Source: Xiphydria camelus (lineage: Eukaryota; Arthropoda; Insecta; Hymenoptera; Xiphydriidae). Taken from it: a DNA stretch of 64,000 nucleotides. The notes beneath the pieces are model-generated. The model saw only the letters and a program-made list of their open reading frames with translations, ran no database searches and was not told the origin of the DNA. Shown one piece after another: positions 1 to 11,037 of the stretch. The position numbers were made by a program, and so were the translations under genes. The first letter of the stretch is position 1. Each line of letters starts with the position of its first letter. The DNA is taken from assembly GCA_963678675.1 (NCBI GenBank), contig OY783196.1:28622827-28686826 (forward strand), given 5' to 3'.

Positions 1-135
1 CTCCTCGTTCTCGTAGATCATCCCCCGCGACGACTTCCTGTCCAGCCGCCTGTTGGGCTTGATGCTGACGTCCCTCCGGCGGGCCCGCAGCATCCCGGCG
101 CCGCCGCTGACGCTCACCCCCGTGCCGGCCATCAT
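1..135 (-). CDS. Probable first coding exon of an unidentified gene running off the left edge
   Basis: Read on the minus strand from two adjacent ATG codons at 135 and 132, 45 codons stay open to the window edge. The peptide starts with a Gly/Ser/Val-rich stretch (MMAGTGVSVSGGAGM), then a basic segment (LRARRRDVSIKPNRRLDRK), then SSRGMIYENEE. The basic and acidic segments look like real protein rather than the Arg/Ser-rich filler that CpG-rich DNA gives in random frames. No splice donor is seen before the edge. The frame is also open upstream of the ATGs for at least 20 codons, so the start is not certain. I do not recognise the family and assign no function. Confidence 0.45.
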   Translation of the reverse strand, partial: MMAGTGVSVSGGAGMLRARRRDVSIKPNRRLDRKSSRGMIYENEE

Positions 136-974
136 CGCGAGGACCCGCGCGAGAAGGGAATCGAGGTCGGCCTCCCGCTGATCGTCGCGAAGGGGATCCC
201 TTCGACCCTTCTTCTTCTTCTTCTCGGCGTCCTCCTTGCCGCGAGCTCCGAGCGCCGCGCGCGACGTTTTGAGGGAAGAGCCCCGCTCCCCCCCCCCCCC
301 TTTCGCGCGCCCCGACTCCCCGAGTTCCTCACCAATTCGTCCGGGGCACGAGCGCGCCGCGGAGAGAACGAACCGATCGGTCGATCCTACTTCCTCCCCT
401 CGCGTCGCGTCTCGTTTTTATGTCGTAATGCATCGCCCCCCTCGAATTCGCGCCGCGCGATCTCACGGGCGATTCGCGTCCTCGGTTTTGCTCGCGCGAG
501 TCGAACTCTCCTTCCCCCCCGATCAGTCGGAGACGCGTCGGAGGCTCTCGTTAACCGTCATCGTTCGACTTTCGAGAGAAAAGCTCGCCCGCTCTCCAGC
601 GCGGAGCTCGCGCGAATCGAATTCTTCGTTCGCGAAAGCTCCTCCCGCGCCGCAGGTGCGCTCGCGATGATTTGTATCCGCTCTCCGCCCTCTTGCTTCC
701 TTTAAAGGCTCGATCTGCCCGCGCACTTCACCGTGTTTCAGCGTCGCGACGTCTCCTTTTTCATCCGTTTTCCCTCCAGCGGAAATCTGGAAAAAAGAAA
801 GACGCTCGGTTCGTTTCCACCTGCCGACGGGACTTCGTATACGTGAAAGTCGAATCGCTGAGACGGGGCGTGTGTGTACGGTGTATCGTACTCGTATGAA
901 TTACTCGTATGAAGAAGTTGACATCGAAAGAAGAAAGAGAAAAATCGAAACATCTCAAGCGAGACGTTCGAATA
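136..974. other. CpG-rich intergenic stretch, nothing recognised
   Basis: GC-rich sequence with runs of C near 291 and many CGCG words. Open frames here give only Arg/Ser/Pro-rich low-complexity peptides without domains or splice logic. It may include the 5' UTR or promoter of the left-edge exon. Confidence 0.5.
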
Positions 975-1205
975 CACCGAGAAAAAAATGTAGCAGATTT
1001 GACTAAATCAGCAGTCACAGGCGAAGTAACGCAGAACTAGTTATTATATAATCCTACTTGAACTAATAATTCGCTTGACTCGACTGCAGCTAGTTTTCGT
1101 CAGACAATGCATTTCAAATCATTACAACCAAATTATTTAATCCAACCAACCAAGATCGGCGCTCCACCGCCAATTTACTCGAGTCTACTATTTTTCTTCT
1201 CCGTG
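975..1205. mobile_element. MITE, CACTGAG-end group (family N, copy 1)
   Basis: Ends are CACCGAGAAAAAAATG on the left and the near-complement TTTTTCTTCTCCGTG on the right, giving imperfect TIRs of about 30 bp. The left flank is TA. The interior has a block around 1090-1190 ending in ATCGGCGCTCCACCGCC that recurs near 27840-27915, so this is a repeat family. No transposase is encoded. Confidence 0.7.
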
Positions 1206-2448
1206 CAGAATATCTCGCTAAATCCGTTCGCTCACGGGCGGAAAAAGAAGAGACGAGGAATTATACAGCCGCGCTCTTGCGCGTATAATAATCGACCGTC
1301 GAGTACCGCCCGCCGCGCGCCCGACGCGTCCATTCAACCGCCGCTTCCTCGACGAAAAATAATCGCCCGATCGATCTTCCCGATCGCCGGCCGGGACCCC
1401 GCGTTTTCCGTGTTTACCGCGCCCACGCGCCGAGACCACGACGCCTCGGGTGCCGCGACGGGAACAACAGAGCCCCGCGCGCACGGGAGAAGTCTCGCTA
1501 CTACCCGCGCGGTACAGTCGCCGCGCGTACGTACAGTTGATTCGCTCGGCCCAGCGATGGCGCATCGATCCGCGCCGCGCTTTCGCGAGAAAAGCGCCAG
1601 CCGTCGAGGGGCGAAATCTGTTTTGGAAGTTCCAATCGCGGATAAACGATCTCGCGGCTCGGACGCTTCGTACTATTCGTCCTCGTCGGATGGAAACGCT
1701 TGAAATCTCGAACTCTTCCGTCGATCTCCGAAGATTCTGCTCGAATCGCCGTCGCTCTGTACGCGATCTTCGCGCACTCGGATAACTTTCGCGCGCGACG
1801 AGCCGACCGCTGCGTTGCGCTTGCCTCGCTACGCGCGACGCGTTGCACTCTTCGCGCGGCGGAACTGTCGAGAGGATTCGCGCTCTCGCTGCGCGCGGTG
1901 GAGACGACTGTGCGTCGCCCCGGTGGGGTTACGAGTCGTCTCAACGACGTCCGAGGCGAGTCGCTATTGTTCTCGCGCCGTTCGCGCTCTTCCGCCGCGC
2001 GTAAACGTCGTAAATCGCGCGAGCGAGCGCAGTCCCGGCTACACGCGCGTCTCTCCTTTCGCAGTCGGGCTCTTTGATTGTACTTTTTAACGAGGGGAGG
2101 GAGAGGGAGGGTGACTCTTCGAAGGTATCGACTCCTGTCCTGCGACTTGATTGATGCAAACGGCGGCGATAAATTTTCACGAACGTTTTATCGCGTTGAA
2201 TTGAAGAGCGAATTTGAACTTCGAGAACACGACGACATCTTGACGTTTCGAACGAGATGCGTGTCTACTTTGAGCGGCGCGAAATTGTTGGCAATTTCTG
2301 CGCTCGACTTCGTGCTTATTTACGCATCGGAGAGGAATGAACGGCGGTGTAAAAAATGAGAACGCGCATCGTTCGATTCTCGCTTTCCAAGATCGACTCT
2401 TTTTTTGTATGACAGGCGTTCCATTGTTCCTCCGGTCGCTGCGACTCG
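1206..2448. other. CpG-rich intergenic stretch, nothing recognised
   Basis: Rich in CGCG words, with several overlapping open frames of 90-200 codons in both strands. All are arginine-rich and lack any recognisable motif, as expected from stop-poor CpG-rich DNA. No gene is called. Confidence 0.5.
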
Positions 2449-2667
2449 GTCGATTTACACATATCCGATCCGACTCAGGCTCAATGCCGTCCGGCGAACT
2501 GATGGAACAAATGGTTCAATTGATTTGCATGAAACTATTTACGTCTTTCCGTCTCCGTGGCATCCGATCAGACTCAGGCACCCCGCGCAAATTTTAGGAA
2601 CTATTTTTTCTATCAGTTCGCCGAACGGCCTCGGACCTGAGCCGGATAGGATATGTGTAAATCGACC
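2449..2667. mobile_element. MITE with long inverted repeats of about 55 bp
   Basis: The left arm begins GGTCGATTTACACATATCC and the right arm ends with its near-complement at 2648-2667. Similarity continues inward through GTCCGGCGAACTGAT and ATCAGTTCGCCGAACGG. It is a fold-back element with no coding capacity, followed directly by another MITE. Confidence 0.75.
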
Positions 2668-2670
2668 TTA

Positions 2671-2871
2671 CACCGAGAACAAAAAATATTCAATTAAATC
2701 GGAATTTACGGATGGAGAAATGCAGAATTATTTGCTTCTACTGATAAATTTGGTTATAATGATTAACGGCTATTTGAAGGAAACAGGCTACAGTCCATTC
2801 AAGTCAATGATCTGCGTTCCCCCAGCCGTAACTACCGATTTAGTCGAATCAATTGCATTTTTTCCTCAGTG
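2671..2871. mobile_element. MITE, CACTGAG-end group, TA-flanked
   Basis: The left end is CACCGAGAACAAAAAAT and the right end TTTTTTCCTCAGTG. TA stands directly outside both ends (2669-2670 and 2872-2873), a clean 2-bp target duplication. The interior is AT-rich with short inverted segments. It starts four bases after the preceding fold-back element. Confidence 0.75.
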
Positions 2872-3364
2872 TAACTTCGCCGTCTTTCCGTCCTTTTCCA
2901 AAACAACGTGAGCCGCGCGATTCCTATATTTTGTATTCCTCGCCAAATCAGGCCGATTTCTAACGCAAACTTTCATCCGCTCCGCCGATGAATACCTACG
3001 TACCTATTCTCGGAAACGTCGAAGAGATCGCGTTCCTCTATCGTCCCAGGAGCCGCACTGGCGAGCCCGTATTTATTTACACGGAGCATCGCCGCGGAGA
3101 TGATAATCGCGGCAATAGCGATCGACACGCGCGATGCCGCGATATTGAGTCGTCCGATAAACTCGCCGCGCTGAACACCCGAGAAAGAAAGTAAACCAAA
3201 AAGACCGCGATCTCGAACTCGCGGGTAGATCGCGAGCGGAAAATAATAACAGTGCGCGAGACGCGGCCAATGGTTTCAAAGTTTCTCGTATAAAGTGGAG
3301 AAATTCTCGGTACAACGCGAAGCTCAGCCCGAACGCATCGTGTACCTTCGATTCTGCCCGTACA

Positions 3365-3798
3365 CACTGAAAAGAATAATTACTAGCGTCAAAAAAGAAA
3401 TCTTTCTTAAATCAAGAACACATTATGATCTTACTAATTGTTAAAAATGCATGTTCTTGATCGAAGAATCTATATTCTTGATTCAAGAATACCGTCGTGC
3501 ATTGTAAACAATTCTGCGGTGTAAACCTGCACAGACCATTTTTGGCGTTAAATAACAATGGCACAAGACTGAATGACACCCAGATGTGGTACATTAGGTC
3601 CACACCGGTGAAATGGCGTTAAGAATTAACAGCACTTTTTCACCACGCAGAAACAAGAAATTCTTTCCGCGCAAGACAAAACAATTTTTCGAGCCCCTGT
3701 CGTATATTTTCTCGCGCGAAAAAAAACACCACGGCTCGATCCCGAAATGATCGAAGAGAACAATTTTTTTTGCACCAGCAATTATATCTCTCTCGGTG
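3365..3798. mobile_element. MITE family A, copy 1, interrupted by a nested element
   Basis: The left end CACTGAAAAGAATAATTAC and right end CTCTCTCGGTG pair as TIRs. Internal words (TCTTGATCGAAGAAT, CGAGCCCCTGTC, CACGGCTCGATCCC) match the copies at 9851, 24524, 35023 and 42573. Continuity breaks at about 3497 and resumes at about 3650, where a different element sits. Confidence 0.8.
3497..3650. mobile_element. MITE family I, copy nested inside family A
   Basis: A block of about 150 bp with ends GTGCATTGTAAACAATTC and TTTTTCACCACGC. Internal words ATAACAATGGCA, AGACTGAATGACACC and GGTCCACACCGGTGAAA recur at 6200-6358. It interrupts a family A copy, so it inserted later. Confidence 0.75.
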
Positions 3799-6199
3799 TA
3801 CGTAGGTATATTTAGCGCGTAACTCGGGAGTGGCGCGCTACAGTTAGTTTCCTCCGCGATTAAGTTTCCGCGCGCTCTCGCTCTCGCGAGAACTTTGTTG
3901 CTTCGTTGCGCGACGGATTTACGTGAAATTCAGCGAAAGCCCCCCCCGGGGGAGGACGGAGTTGGAGCGCGAGAACGGGGCTAATCAGATCTCGGAGCGA
4001 CGCTAAACTCGAAACTCTCTTCGCGCGAGATACTCTTTCGACGTGACGAAAGGTCGCGATAAATTCGCTACCGCGTGCAGATGGCCCCACTCCTCGCGGT
4101 GTGTCAGTGGAAACGGCCGCCGTAGGCCTAACCGCGCGCTCGCGCCTACGCGAGCGCCGAGCGCGCTCTCCGTTCGATACAAAGTTGCATTCGCGCGCGC
4201 TTCCGTTCCGGCAGATCGATCGCGAATTCTCGACGGCGCGAGAGCCGACGTCCACGTGGTACCGGCGACGAGTCCAGTCCCCGTTGACGAGAATGCGGCG
4301 CGCGTTCAAACTAAATTCTTCGACGGAAATAACCCGACCACGCCGCGGCGGAACGCTTGACAGGGCGGCGTAAACATCGCGCCTAGTCATCCCGTTGGCT
4401 CGATACCGGCCAGACGGTCTTGAGACCGTTCCACGTTCTCGCGGACGCGTCAACCCGCGCGCGGAAAATCGCGCCGGGCTTTTCCGCCGATTCTCACCCG
4501 CCGCGGAATGTTTATCGCGCGATCGAAACGCTCGACGACTCGGTACAAGCCGCGTGGGACTCGCGTCGCCGAGGAAGATTCGCCGAGCGCTCCGCGACTG
4601 TCGACCATTCTTTCGCGGCGAACTTCGGTTTTCGGGACTTGGAGACTTTCTCTCGTAGGACGCGAAGACTTTTTATAACCGTCTTTGGTCTTTCACGTGG
4701 ACCGCGGAAAATTTAACGGAGTCGAAAAATATCACTCAAATTTCGAGTAAACGCCGGAGAAACGACGTCCGGTCCGCAGAAACGCGACTAATTATTTTCC
4801 CACTGGAACGCGCGGCAAATTTATCGTCCCTGCGCACGAGAAGCGTGTCGATCGATCGGCTTGGGGCGCGCGGGCTAAATTTATTCCGAATCGACGTTTC
4901 CGCCTCCCGCGCGCTGAGAGAGATCGCGATTACCTCGATTCTTTCCTCGGACGATCGGTATAGGTACGCGCGCGCCTACGGGGCGATAATTCTTCGGATC
5001 GTCGGTTCGACGAATATACATCCATTCGTAAATATCGCGAGCGGCGAGCATCTCTCGACAAAGGGAAGGCACGCGCGTTCCATTTATAACGCGCGTTCGC
5101 CGGGAACGAATCTCGCTTACAATGGAGACTCGCGCGCTCGAATAGAAATCGAGGATCGATCGTTCGCCGCGACGATCTCTGTTGTAAAATCCGCGCCGGG
5201 CGCCTGTCGTGGCTATAGGCGCGCCGATTGTTTTTCTCCAAGTTGAACCGCGCGTGCGACGCACGGGAAACGCGTAGACTGGCGAAATCGACTGCGGATC
5301 GATCCCGTATCGGTTCGTCATCGCCCTCGAATCGCAGTCGTGCGTCACGCGGCGCGCGCGGCTTCGATGTTTATCGCGGCCGAGGCTGCTCGTCGTTACT
5401 CCGCCTTATTTACAGGTTACTATAAATCCCGTCGAACTGCCCCCCCCCCTCCCCCCCTCCTCGTTCGATGACTCGATTATACAAACGTTCCCCGCTACCG
5501 CTCGTTAGCGATATCTCCCCTCGGCCGAGCGGTGTTTCCTCGCGTAACTCCTGTATCGATCGCTCCTTCCTTCGCGAAGGATGCGATGTGATGTCTACTC
5601 GGTTATCTGTCCGTCGGGGGCGAGGAGGGAGAGAAACATCGGGGAGCGCGATGGGGAGTCCGTGGAACGGTCGATGGACGAAATTAATTAGCCAGATGGA
5701 CTTGTGATTGTTGCGAGATTCGCAATATGTGCACAATAATTGACTGTTCTAAGGTTTACGTTTAATTTCTTACGTGAGATTTGGAAGAATCACTATTTTT
5801 AAATAAATCATTCCACTGACATTGTAATGTGATTCAAATTAATCGTTGTATTTAGTCGGGTAATACATTTACGAAAAATTGTGTTTATTGAATACGCGTT
5901 TAGCATTTTATTCGTATTATATTGAAATTATTTAAGGTCGCAAATGTGTGATTTTTTATTGATGACTCATTGAGCGTACAACCTTAATGCATCAGATGAG
6001 CTGATACTGTCTAAAGTTGCCGTAGAATATTTACGTAGGTATATTTGTCTATCTGGGTAGCGTCGCGTCCGGCATTCGAAAGAGTTTGTTAGAGTGAATC
6101 GGAACGAACGTTCCGAAAATTCCAAGCGTTCATTTGAACGGAAAATCTCGACTTTATTGATTATTTTATTTCCGATAGTCGCTCACTTCGTAAAAATAT
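3799..6199. other. Intergenic, CpG-rich then AT-rich, no gene recognised
   Basis: From 3799 to about 5700 the DNA is CpG-rich with long overlapping arginine-rich open frames in all directions and a C-run near 5440-5460. From about 5710 to 6199 it becomes AT-rich. Neither half shows a domain, a splice-consistent exon set or an RNA gene. Confidence 0.5.
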
Positions 6200-6358
6200 C
6201 TGCACTATGAAAAAATTCTACGGCGTGGACCTATATAGACCACTCTTTTAGTGTAGATAACAATGGCATGAGACTGAATAACACCAGATATGGTACATAC
6301 ATGTAGGTCCACACCGGTGAAATTATGTTAAAAGTGAACACCATTTTTTTACCGTGCA
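6200..6358. mobile_element. MITE family I, copy 2
   Basis: Begins TGCACTATGAAAAAATTC and ends ATTTTTTTACCGTGCA, an imperfect TIR pair. It shares ATAACAATGGCATGAGAC and GGTCCACACCGGTGAAA with the nested copy at 3497-3650, in the same orientation. Confidence 0.75.
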
Positions 6359-7107
6359 CAGGTCAAATAATCGATAAACTCAACAGTGATCTTTAAAAAT
6401 AAAAAATCTCGCTCAAATTAACGTTCGAAACTTCAGGGGTACACGCGAATTCGTATTTCGTTCAAAGGCGTTTCACTACGACGCGTTGACCTTTACGCGA
6501 GGGATCGTTGCGACGGAGCTTCCGTCGGGGAGGGGGGGGGGGGGAGGGTATAAAAAGGGAGAGAAATTGTATTACCGCCTAAGAGCACGTCGCGTCGCGC
6601 GATGGGGTGGGTAAAGACTGCAGGGCGTGTTACGCTCTCGGAGCCGATGCGCGAAACACAATTGAGAGAAGAAGAGAGAGAGAAGCGCTTACTTATGGCA
6701 TGCTTTTGCTTCTTTCGCCTACCCGATGCCAGGTACGCGCGTGCGATCTTCTCTCGACGTCAAGAGGAAGGGACTCTCACGATATCCTCCCCCTCCGCGC
6801 CGCGCGAACGTCCCTCGGTCATCGCCGAACCACTTCTACTCCCCGTCATACACTCAACGCAATGACGCGCACACGCGCACGGATGACACTCGCGGCACGC
6901 GTCGCGCCCGACCCGATCCGTCGTCCCCCTTTCTCTCCTCCTTCGCCGCGCTACTTACTCTCCACGGAGGACGCGCCGCGATCAGCCGGGGTTTCGATCC
7001 GACGGCAGCCGGTCGGAGCTGACGGGCATAACTGCGTTCAAGAGACCCGCTCGCTCCCGAGTTTCTCTCTCTCCCTCTTTAGTTTTCTCTTCGCCTCCTT
7101 CCCTCCG

Positions 7108-7138
<31 letters not shown>

Positions 7139-7654
7139 GGGCTAAAGACGCTATCTTACCGATCTAAAATTACCCCAGAAACGTTGGACGCGCGCGCGCG
7201 CGTTCTCCGGAGGCGCGCGCGTCTCGTGGAGCCTCGAGCGCGCCGGGGTGAGCGACTCTGCACGGACTTGGACGCGAAGGGCCCCTTTTCCGCGGGGAGA
7301 AAGAGAGGACCGGAGATGAATGATCGTCGGAATCGAATTGTCAGGGGCGGGGCACCGTATCGTCGGATTAGTCGCGAATGAACGAATATTATGTCGATGG
7401 ACGTACGCGTATTTCTCGGCCGAGGCGAGAGCGATGACCCGTGACTAATTCGATCGCGATAAGTTCTCGTCAATCGTGAGTGTTCGTCCCAGTTCGATAA
7501 ATACCTGTGCGTTATTTTTTTCGGAGATTATACGCCGACGGAGGACAATTTCGAGACGATAGATTCGTCGAAAGGTCCACGACGTACGAGACGATCGAGA
7601 TAATTAATATCAAATCACCATAAGTATAGAATATATCTTGGATAAGACGTGTGT
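6359..7654. other. Intergenic, poly-G and pyrimidine tracts, no gene recognised
   Basis: Contains a G-run near 6531-6545 followed by GGGTATAAAAAGGG at about 6546, which resembles a TATA box. No convincing coding exon follows: the reading frames from 6602 are low-complexity. A CT microsatellite lies at 7115-7138. Confidence 0.4.
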
Positions 7655-7660
7655 ACGTGC

Positions 7661-7911
7661 GCGGAAAGACCGATACCGATAAACTTAACTGTATTTACGA
7701 TGAAAGAGATTCGTACAAGGATTTTCGAATGTTTCAACCGCGCCGAAGAATAATTGTTCGTTGGAAACTAATAAATTGTAATGTAGACCGTCGCGATTTA
7801 ATGTTTTCAAACGAAATATCACTGTACAGCACTGTGTTGAAACATCCGAAAACCCCCACGCGTACCTCTTTTACTGTGAACACAGTAAAATTGATCGATA
7901 CCAGTCTTTCC
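7661..7911. repeat. Long imperfect inverted repeat (about 80-bp arms)
   Basis: The left arm (7661-7744) runs from GCGGAAAGACCGATACCGAT to ATTTTCGAATGTTTCAAC. The right arm (7834-7919) is its imperfect reverse complement, with GTTGAAACATCCGAAAA and GATACCAGTCTTTCCG. About 80-90 bp separate the arms. It is either a fold-back transposon or a hairpin transcript source; no coding content. Confidence 0.65.
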
Positions 7912-7922
7912 GTGATGCGATG

Positions 7923-8689
7923 TGTCGCGGAATGACGGAGCGGAATGAGGCGAAGATGGAAACTGCGCTGAATTCCAGAGTGTCAGAATTCGAAGCATCG
8001 CCTTTGAATTCGCCACGAAGAAACGCGATGCGTACGGAAGACATTTATTTGTGATACAAATACATCGATAATCGAGACGCATCCCGAGCAGTTTCTTTTG
8101 CCAACAAATTCTCAGATTTCCCAACACATCCGTCCCTTCTCTCCCGCAAGAGGCGAACATCGATTTCGCACTCCCTCCCCCTTTCCCGTCGCCCCGACGC
8201 GCGAACGGCTCGACCGTGTCTCCTCCCTCCCGCATACCCGGGCGTGTGTCACCGCGCCTCCCGGGTTCGCGCGCGTATTTCCGGGTGCGGTATGGCCTAC
8301 ATTTTAAGGCTACTTCCCGCGCCGTCTCACCCCTCCGCGCTGCCGCCCCTCGAGTGACTTCGACGGCGAATTCCGAGCGAGCGCTGTCTCTCGGTAACCT
8401 TCGATGGTCACGGTTCGCTGGGCATATCCGGATGCGAAACGACTGGACCGTGAACAAATAAAGAGGAGCTCTCTCGCGCGCTCGCGCGTTATTTACTCGC
8501 GAGAGGTACTTGTACGTATATCGTCGAAGGCTTCGCGGTGTACGTGTACCTATGGATTTATACTTTCCCGATGGTCAATATACCGTTTCTCGGTGCTTCT
8601 CGGTATACGGGAGGTGAATTCTTTTTCGTTTTTATATACGGCGGGGATCGAAGAAATTGGGGAGTGTCGATGTTATCTCGAGGGTCCAC
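7923..8689. other. Intergenic, no gene recognised
   Basis: Mixed composition with low-complexity open frames on both strands. No domain, splice pattern or RNA gene is visible. Confidence 0.45.
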
Positions 8690-8943
8690 GCGGGGCACCC
8701 TAAAATGCCACGTGAAGCGTCTCCGTCATATTCCACAGAAGGATTATTGCACTTTCTTTGTTCAGTCTTTCGAAATATTGCAATTTTTTTCTTTGAACTA
8801 CCGAAATAACATTAATGCGGGGCATCCTAAAATGCCACGTAAAGCGTCTCCGTCATGTTCCACCGATGGATTTTTGTACTTTCTTTGTTCAGTCTTTCGA
8901 AATATTGCAATTTTTTGGTTGAATTACCGAAATAATTTCGATA
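8690..8943. repeat. Two tandem copies of a 127-bp unit
   Basis: The unit starts GCGGGGCACCCTAAAATGCC at 8690 and again at 8817 as GCGGGGCATCCTAAAATGCC. The copies share CACTTTCTTTGTTCAGTC and TTTCGAAATATTGCAATTTT and differ by scattered substitutions. This is a simple tandem duplication. Confidence 0.85.
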
Positions 8944-9032
8944 TCATCTCGTGGGTCTCTCTTGGTCGTCTCGATCTCCTTTCTTCCGGGCTAAACGCCG
9001 TCGGTCGAGTGACAATGTCACAGCGGAAGCTA

Positions 9033-9188
9033 CACTCAAAAAAATTTGGCCACAACTAGAAAATTATAGTAATTGCAGTGATAATTGTCTTTGCAATAGC
9101 AAGAATTCTTGCTATGCTAGCAATATTTTTCTAGTTGCGTCTGAGGCAGCCAGAAATATAGCTGGATTAGCTAAATACTTTTTTCAGT
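9033..9188. mobile_element. MITE family D, copy 1
   Basis: Begins CACTCAAAAAAATTTGGCC and ends AAATACTTTTTTCAGT. The interior has AGCAAGAATTCTTGCT and GAGGCAGCCAGAAATATAGC. The same core occurs in reverse orientation at 18406-18577. Confidence 0.8.
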
Positions 9189-9850
9189 TTATCGACCTCC
9201 GATTCCATCCGATCGCTTCCTTCACCGTCTACTTCCGGTTTGTCGCAGAAAATAGGCCTTCGCCGCGAAAATCCATCACGAGTAAACGCGGCTCGAAAAC
9301 ACATTCCGCGCGACGCTCCCACTCTCCCCCCGCGAATAATAATAATCGCCCGCGGCAAGGGCGCGACTCGATCGGCTGCGACTGACGCGAGCGCATAGGT
9401 ACGCGTCCAACGGCGCGGAAGACATTGTAAGCGCGCTGCGATGTTGATAAACAGACGGTCCTCTAAATGTTTTGACGTGAACGTTAAGAAGGAGACGTTC
9501 GCGTTCGGCCGACGCTCTTATGCCGCGCGTCGCACGACGTCGCGGATCGTTCCTACTATACAGTCGCATCTACTCGTATCGCGCGCTTTCTGTACGCATC
9601 CGATCCGATGTACCGATAAACCGGTTGCCACCTACCGCAGCCTCCCGCGCGGAGAACTCGACATCCTCCATCCTCGCTTTTCAACACGCGCGCGCGATCG
9701 GTATCTCGATCGATCGGCCCGTGCTCTGTGCTCGGAGCCGTCGCGCGAAGGAATCGTGTAGTATGGAATTATCTCGCTGCGATCGTGCTCGCTCGTTTTC
9801 ACGTGGAGGAACTCGCGGAGAACGACTAAAATCGCGCGTCGGACGAACTA
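9189..9850. other. CpG-rich intergenic stretch, nothing recognised
   Basis: Arginine-rich open frames only; no domain, exon set or RNA gene is seen. Confidence 0.45.
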
Positions 9851-10135
9851 CACCGAGAGAAATAATTGCCGGTGTCAAAATGATGTCTTGAATCAAGAAT
9901 GTATGATCTTAGAAATTTGTAAGAATACAGATTCTCGGTGGAAGAATTTATATTCGCGATTCAAGATTAAAAAATTCCTTCTGCCCGAAAAAAAGAAGAA
10001 AAACAATTATTCGAGCCTATCAAATATTTCGTACGCGAAGAAAACCACGACTTGATCCTTAAATTATGTATATCATGTTTTTGATCGAAGGAAAAATTTG
10101 TTTGGCACCACAGAAATGAAATATTTCTCTCGGTA
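9851..10135. mobile_element. MITE family A, copy 2
   Basis: Left end CACCGAGAGAAATAATTGCC and right end TTTCTCTCGGTA, with TA on both sides. Internal words GTCTTGAATCAAGAA, CAGATTCTCGGT and CGAGCCTATC match the other family A copies. It ends a few bases from the 3' end of the LINE, so one may have inserted next to the other. Confidence 0.82.
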
Positions 10136-10140
10136 TAGAT

Positions 10141-11037
10141 ACTATAGGGTAAAAGAGAGAAGATGCGTTTATTATTGTGCTCTAGGGCATGCCCTCTAAG
10201 AGCTCACAAAGGTAGCTACAGAGTAAAAAAAAAATAAACATGATGACTTAAAGGTAACGAGTAAGTAAATTAACAAAGTATTAAGACAGAAAATCTTAGT
10301 GGACACGAGTAAACTAAGGTATGTAAGTGTAATAGAATAATGATAAACTTAAACAAAGGTTAATAAAATATGAATGCGAGGAATATTAACAGCAATAATT
10401 AAAAATAATAAAATAGTAGTGAGATTATGTAACGAGTGAAAAGATAATTTAGACCTGGAACTGTCTAAAACTACAATAATGGTAACAGTAAGCCTTAAAA
10501 CATAGACGAATAGCCTTAGAACGTAGACAACATAAATATAAACAATATGATAGAGAATGATATTAGAATATAATGCGATAGAAAATGATAGAATATGATA
10601 GGGAAAAAAATAATGAAGAGCTTAAACAAAGGTTCATAAGATATGAATACGAGGAATATTAACAGCAATAATAAAGATAATAAAACAACAGTGAGATTAT
10701 GTAACGAGTTATAAGATAATTTGGACCTAGAACTGTCTAAGACTATGATAATAGTAACAGTAAGCCTTAAAACATAGACAAATGGCCTTAGAACATAAAC
10801 AATATGATAGAGAGTAAGCGATAAGTGTAAACAATAGCGAGACAACAATGAACAATAGTGAAACAACAATAGTGGGACTATTTACAATATACCGTGTAGA
10901 CCTCGGACCTCTACTAATCGTGGCAGTAAGCCTTAAACCTTAAAACAAAAACAGGCAAAGCCGTATTTGATAGAGAATAAACAGTGAGCGTAAACAATGG
11001 CGAAGAAACAATAGTGGGACTATTTACAGTATGCAGT
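10141..11037 (-). mobile_element. 3' untranslated region and tail of the CR1-like LINE
   Basis: AT-rich non-coding sequence between the ORF2 stop and the end of the element. It contains a duplicated block of about 273 bp (from 10348 and from 10621, both beginning CTTAAACAAAGGTT). A second, shorter repeat begins near 10828 and 10991 and shares TAGTGGGACTATTTACA. At the 3' end, read on the minus strand, GCTCTTAGAGGGC pairs with GCCCTAGAGC as a hairpin, followed by ACAATAATAAACG. That hairpin-plus-AATAAA end also appears at 18244-18322. Confidence 0.8.

Noticed and set aside
6546..6865. TATA-like GGGTATAAAAAGGG followed by an open frame at 6602
   Set aside because: The frame gives a low-complexity peptide, and no downstream exons with matching phases were found. 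A promoter is possible, but no gene can be attached.
10516..10869. A 117-residue Leu/Ile-rich frame resembling a membrane protein
   Set aside because: It lies within the AT-rich, internally repeated 3' UTR of the LINE. The hydrophobic content comes from AT-rich codons.
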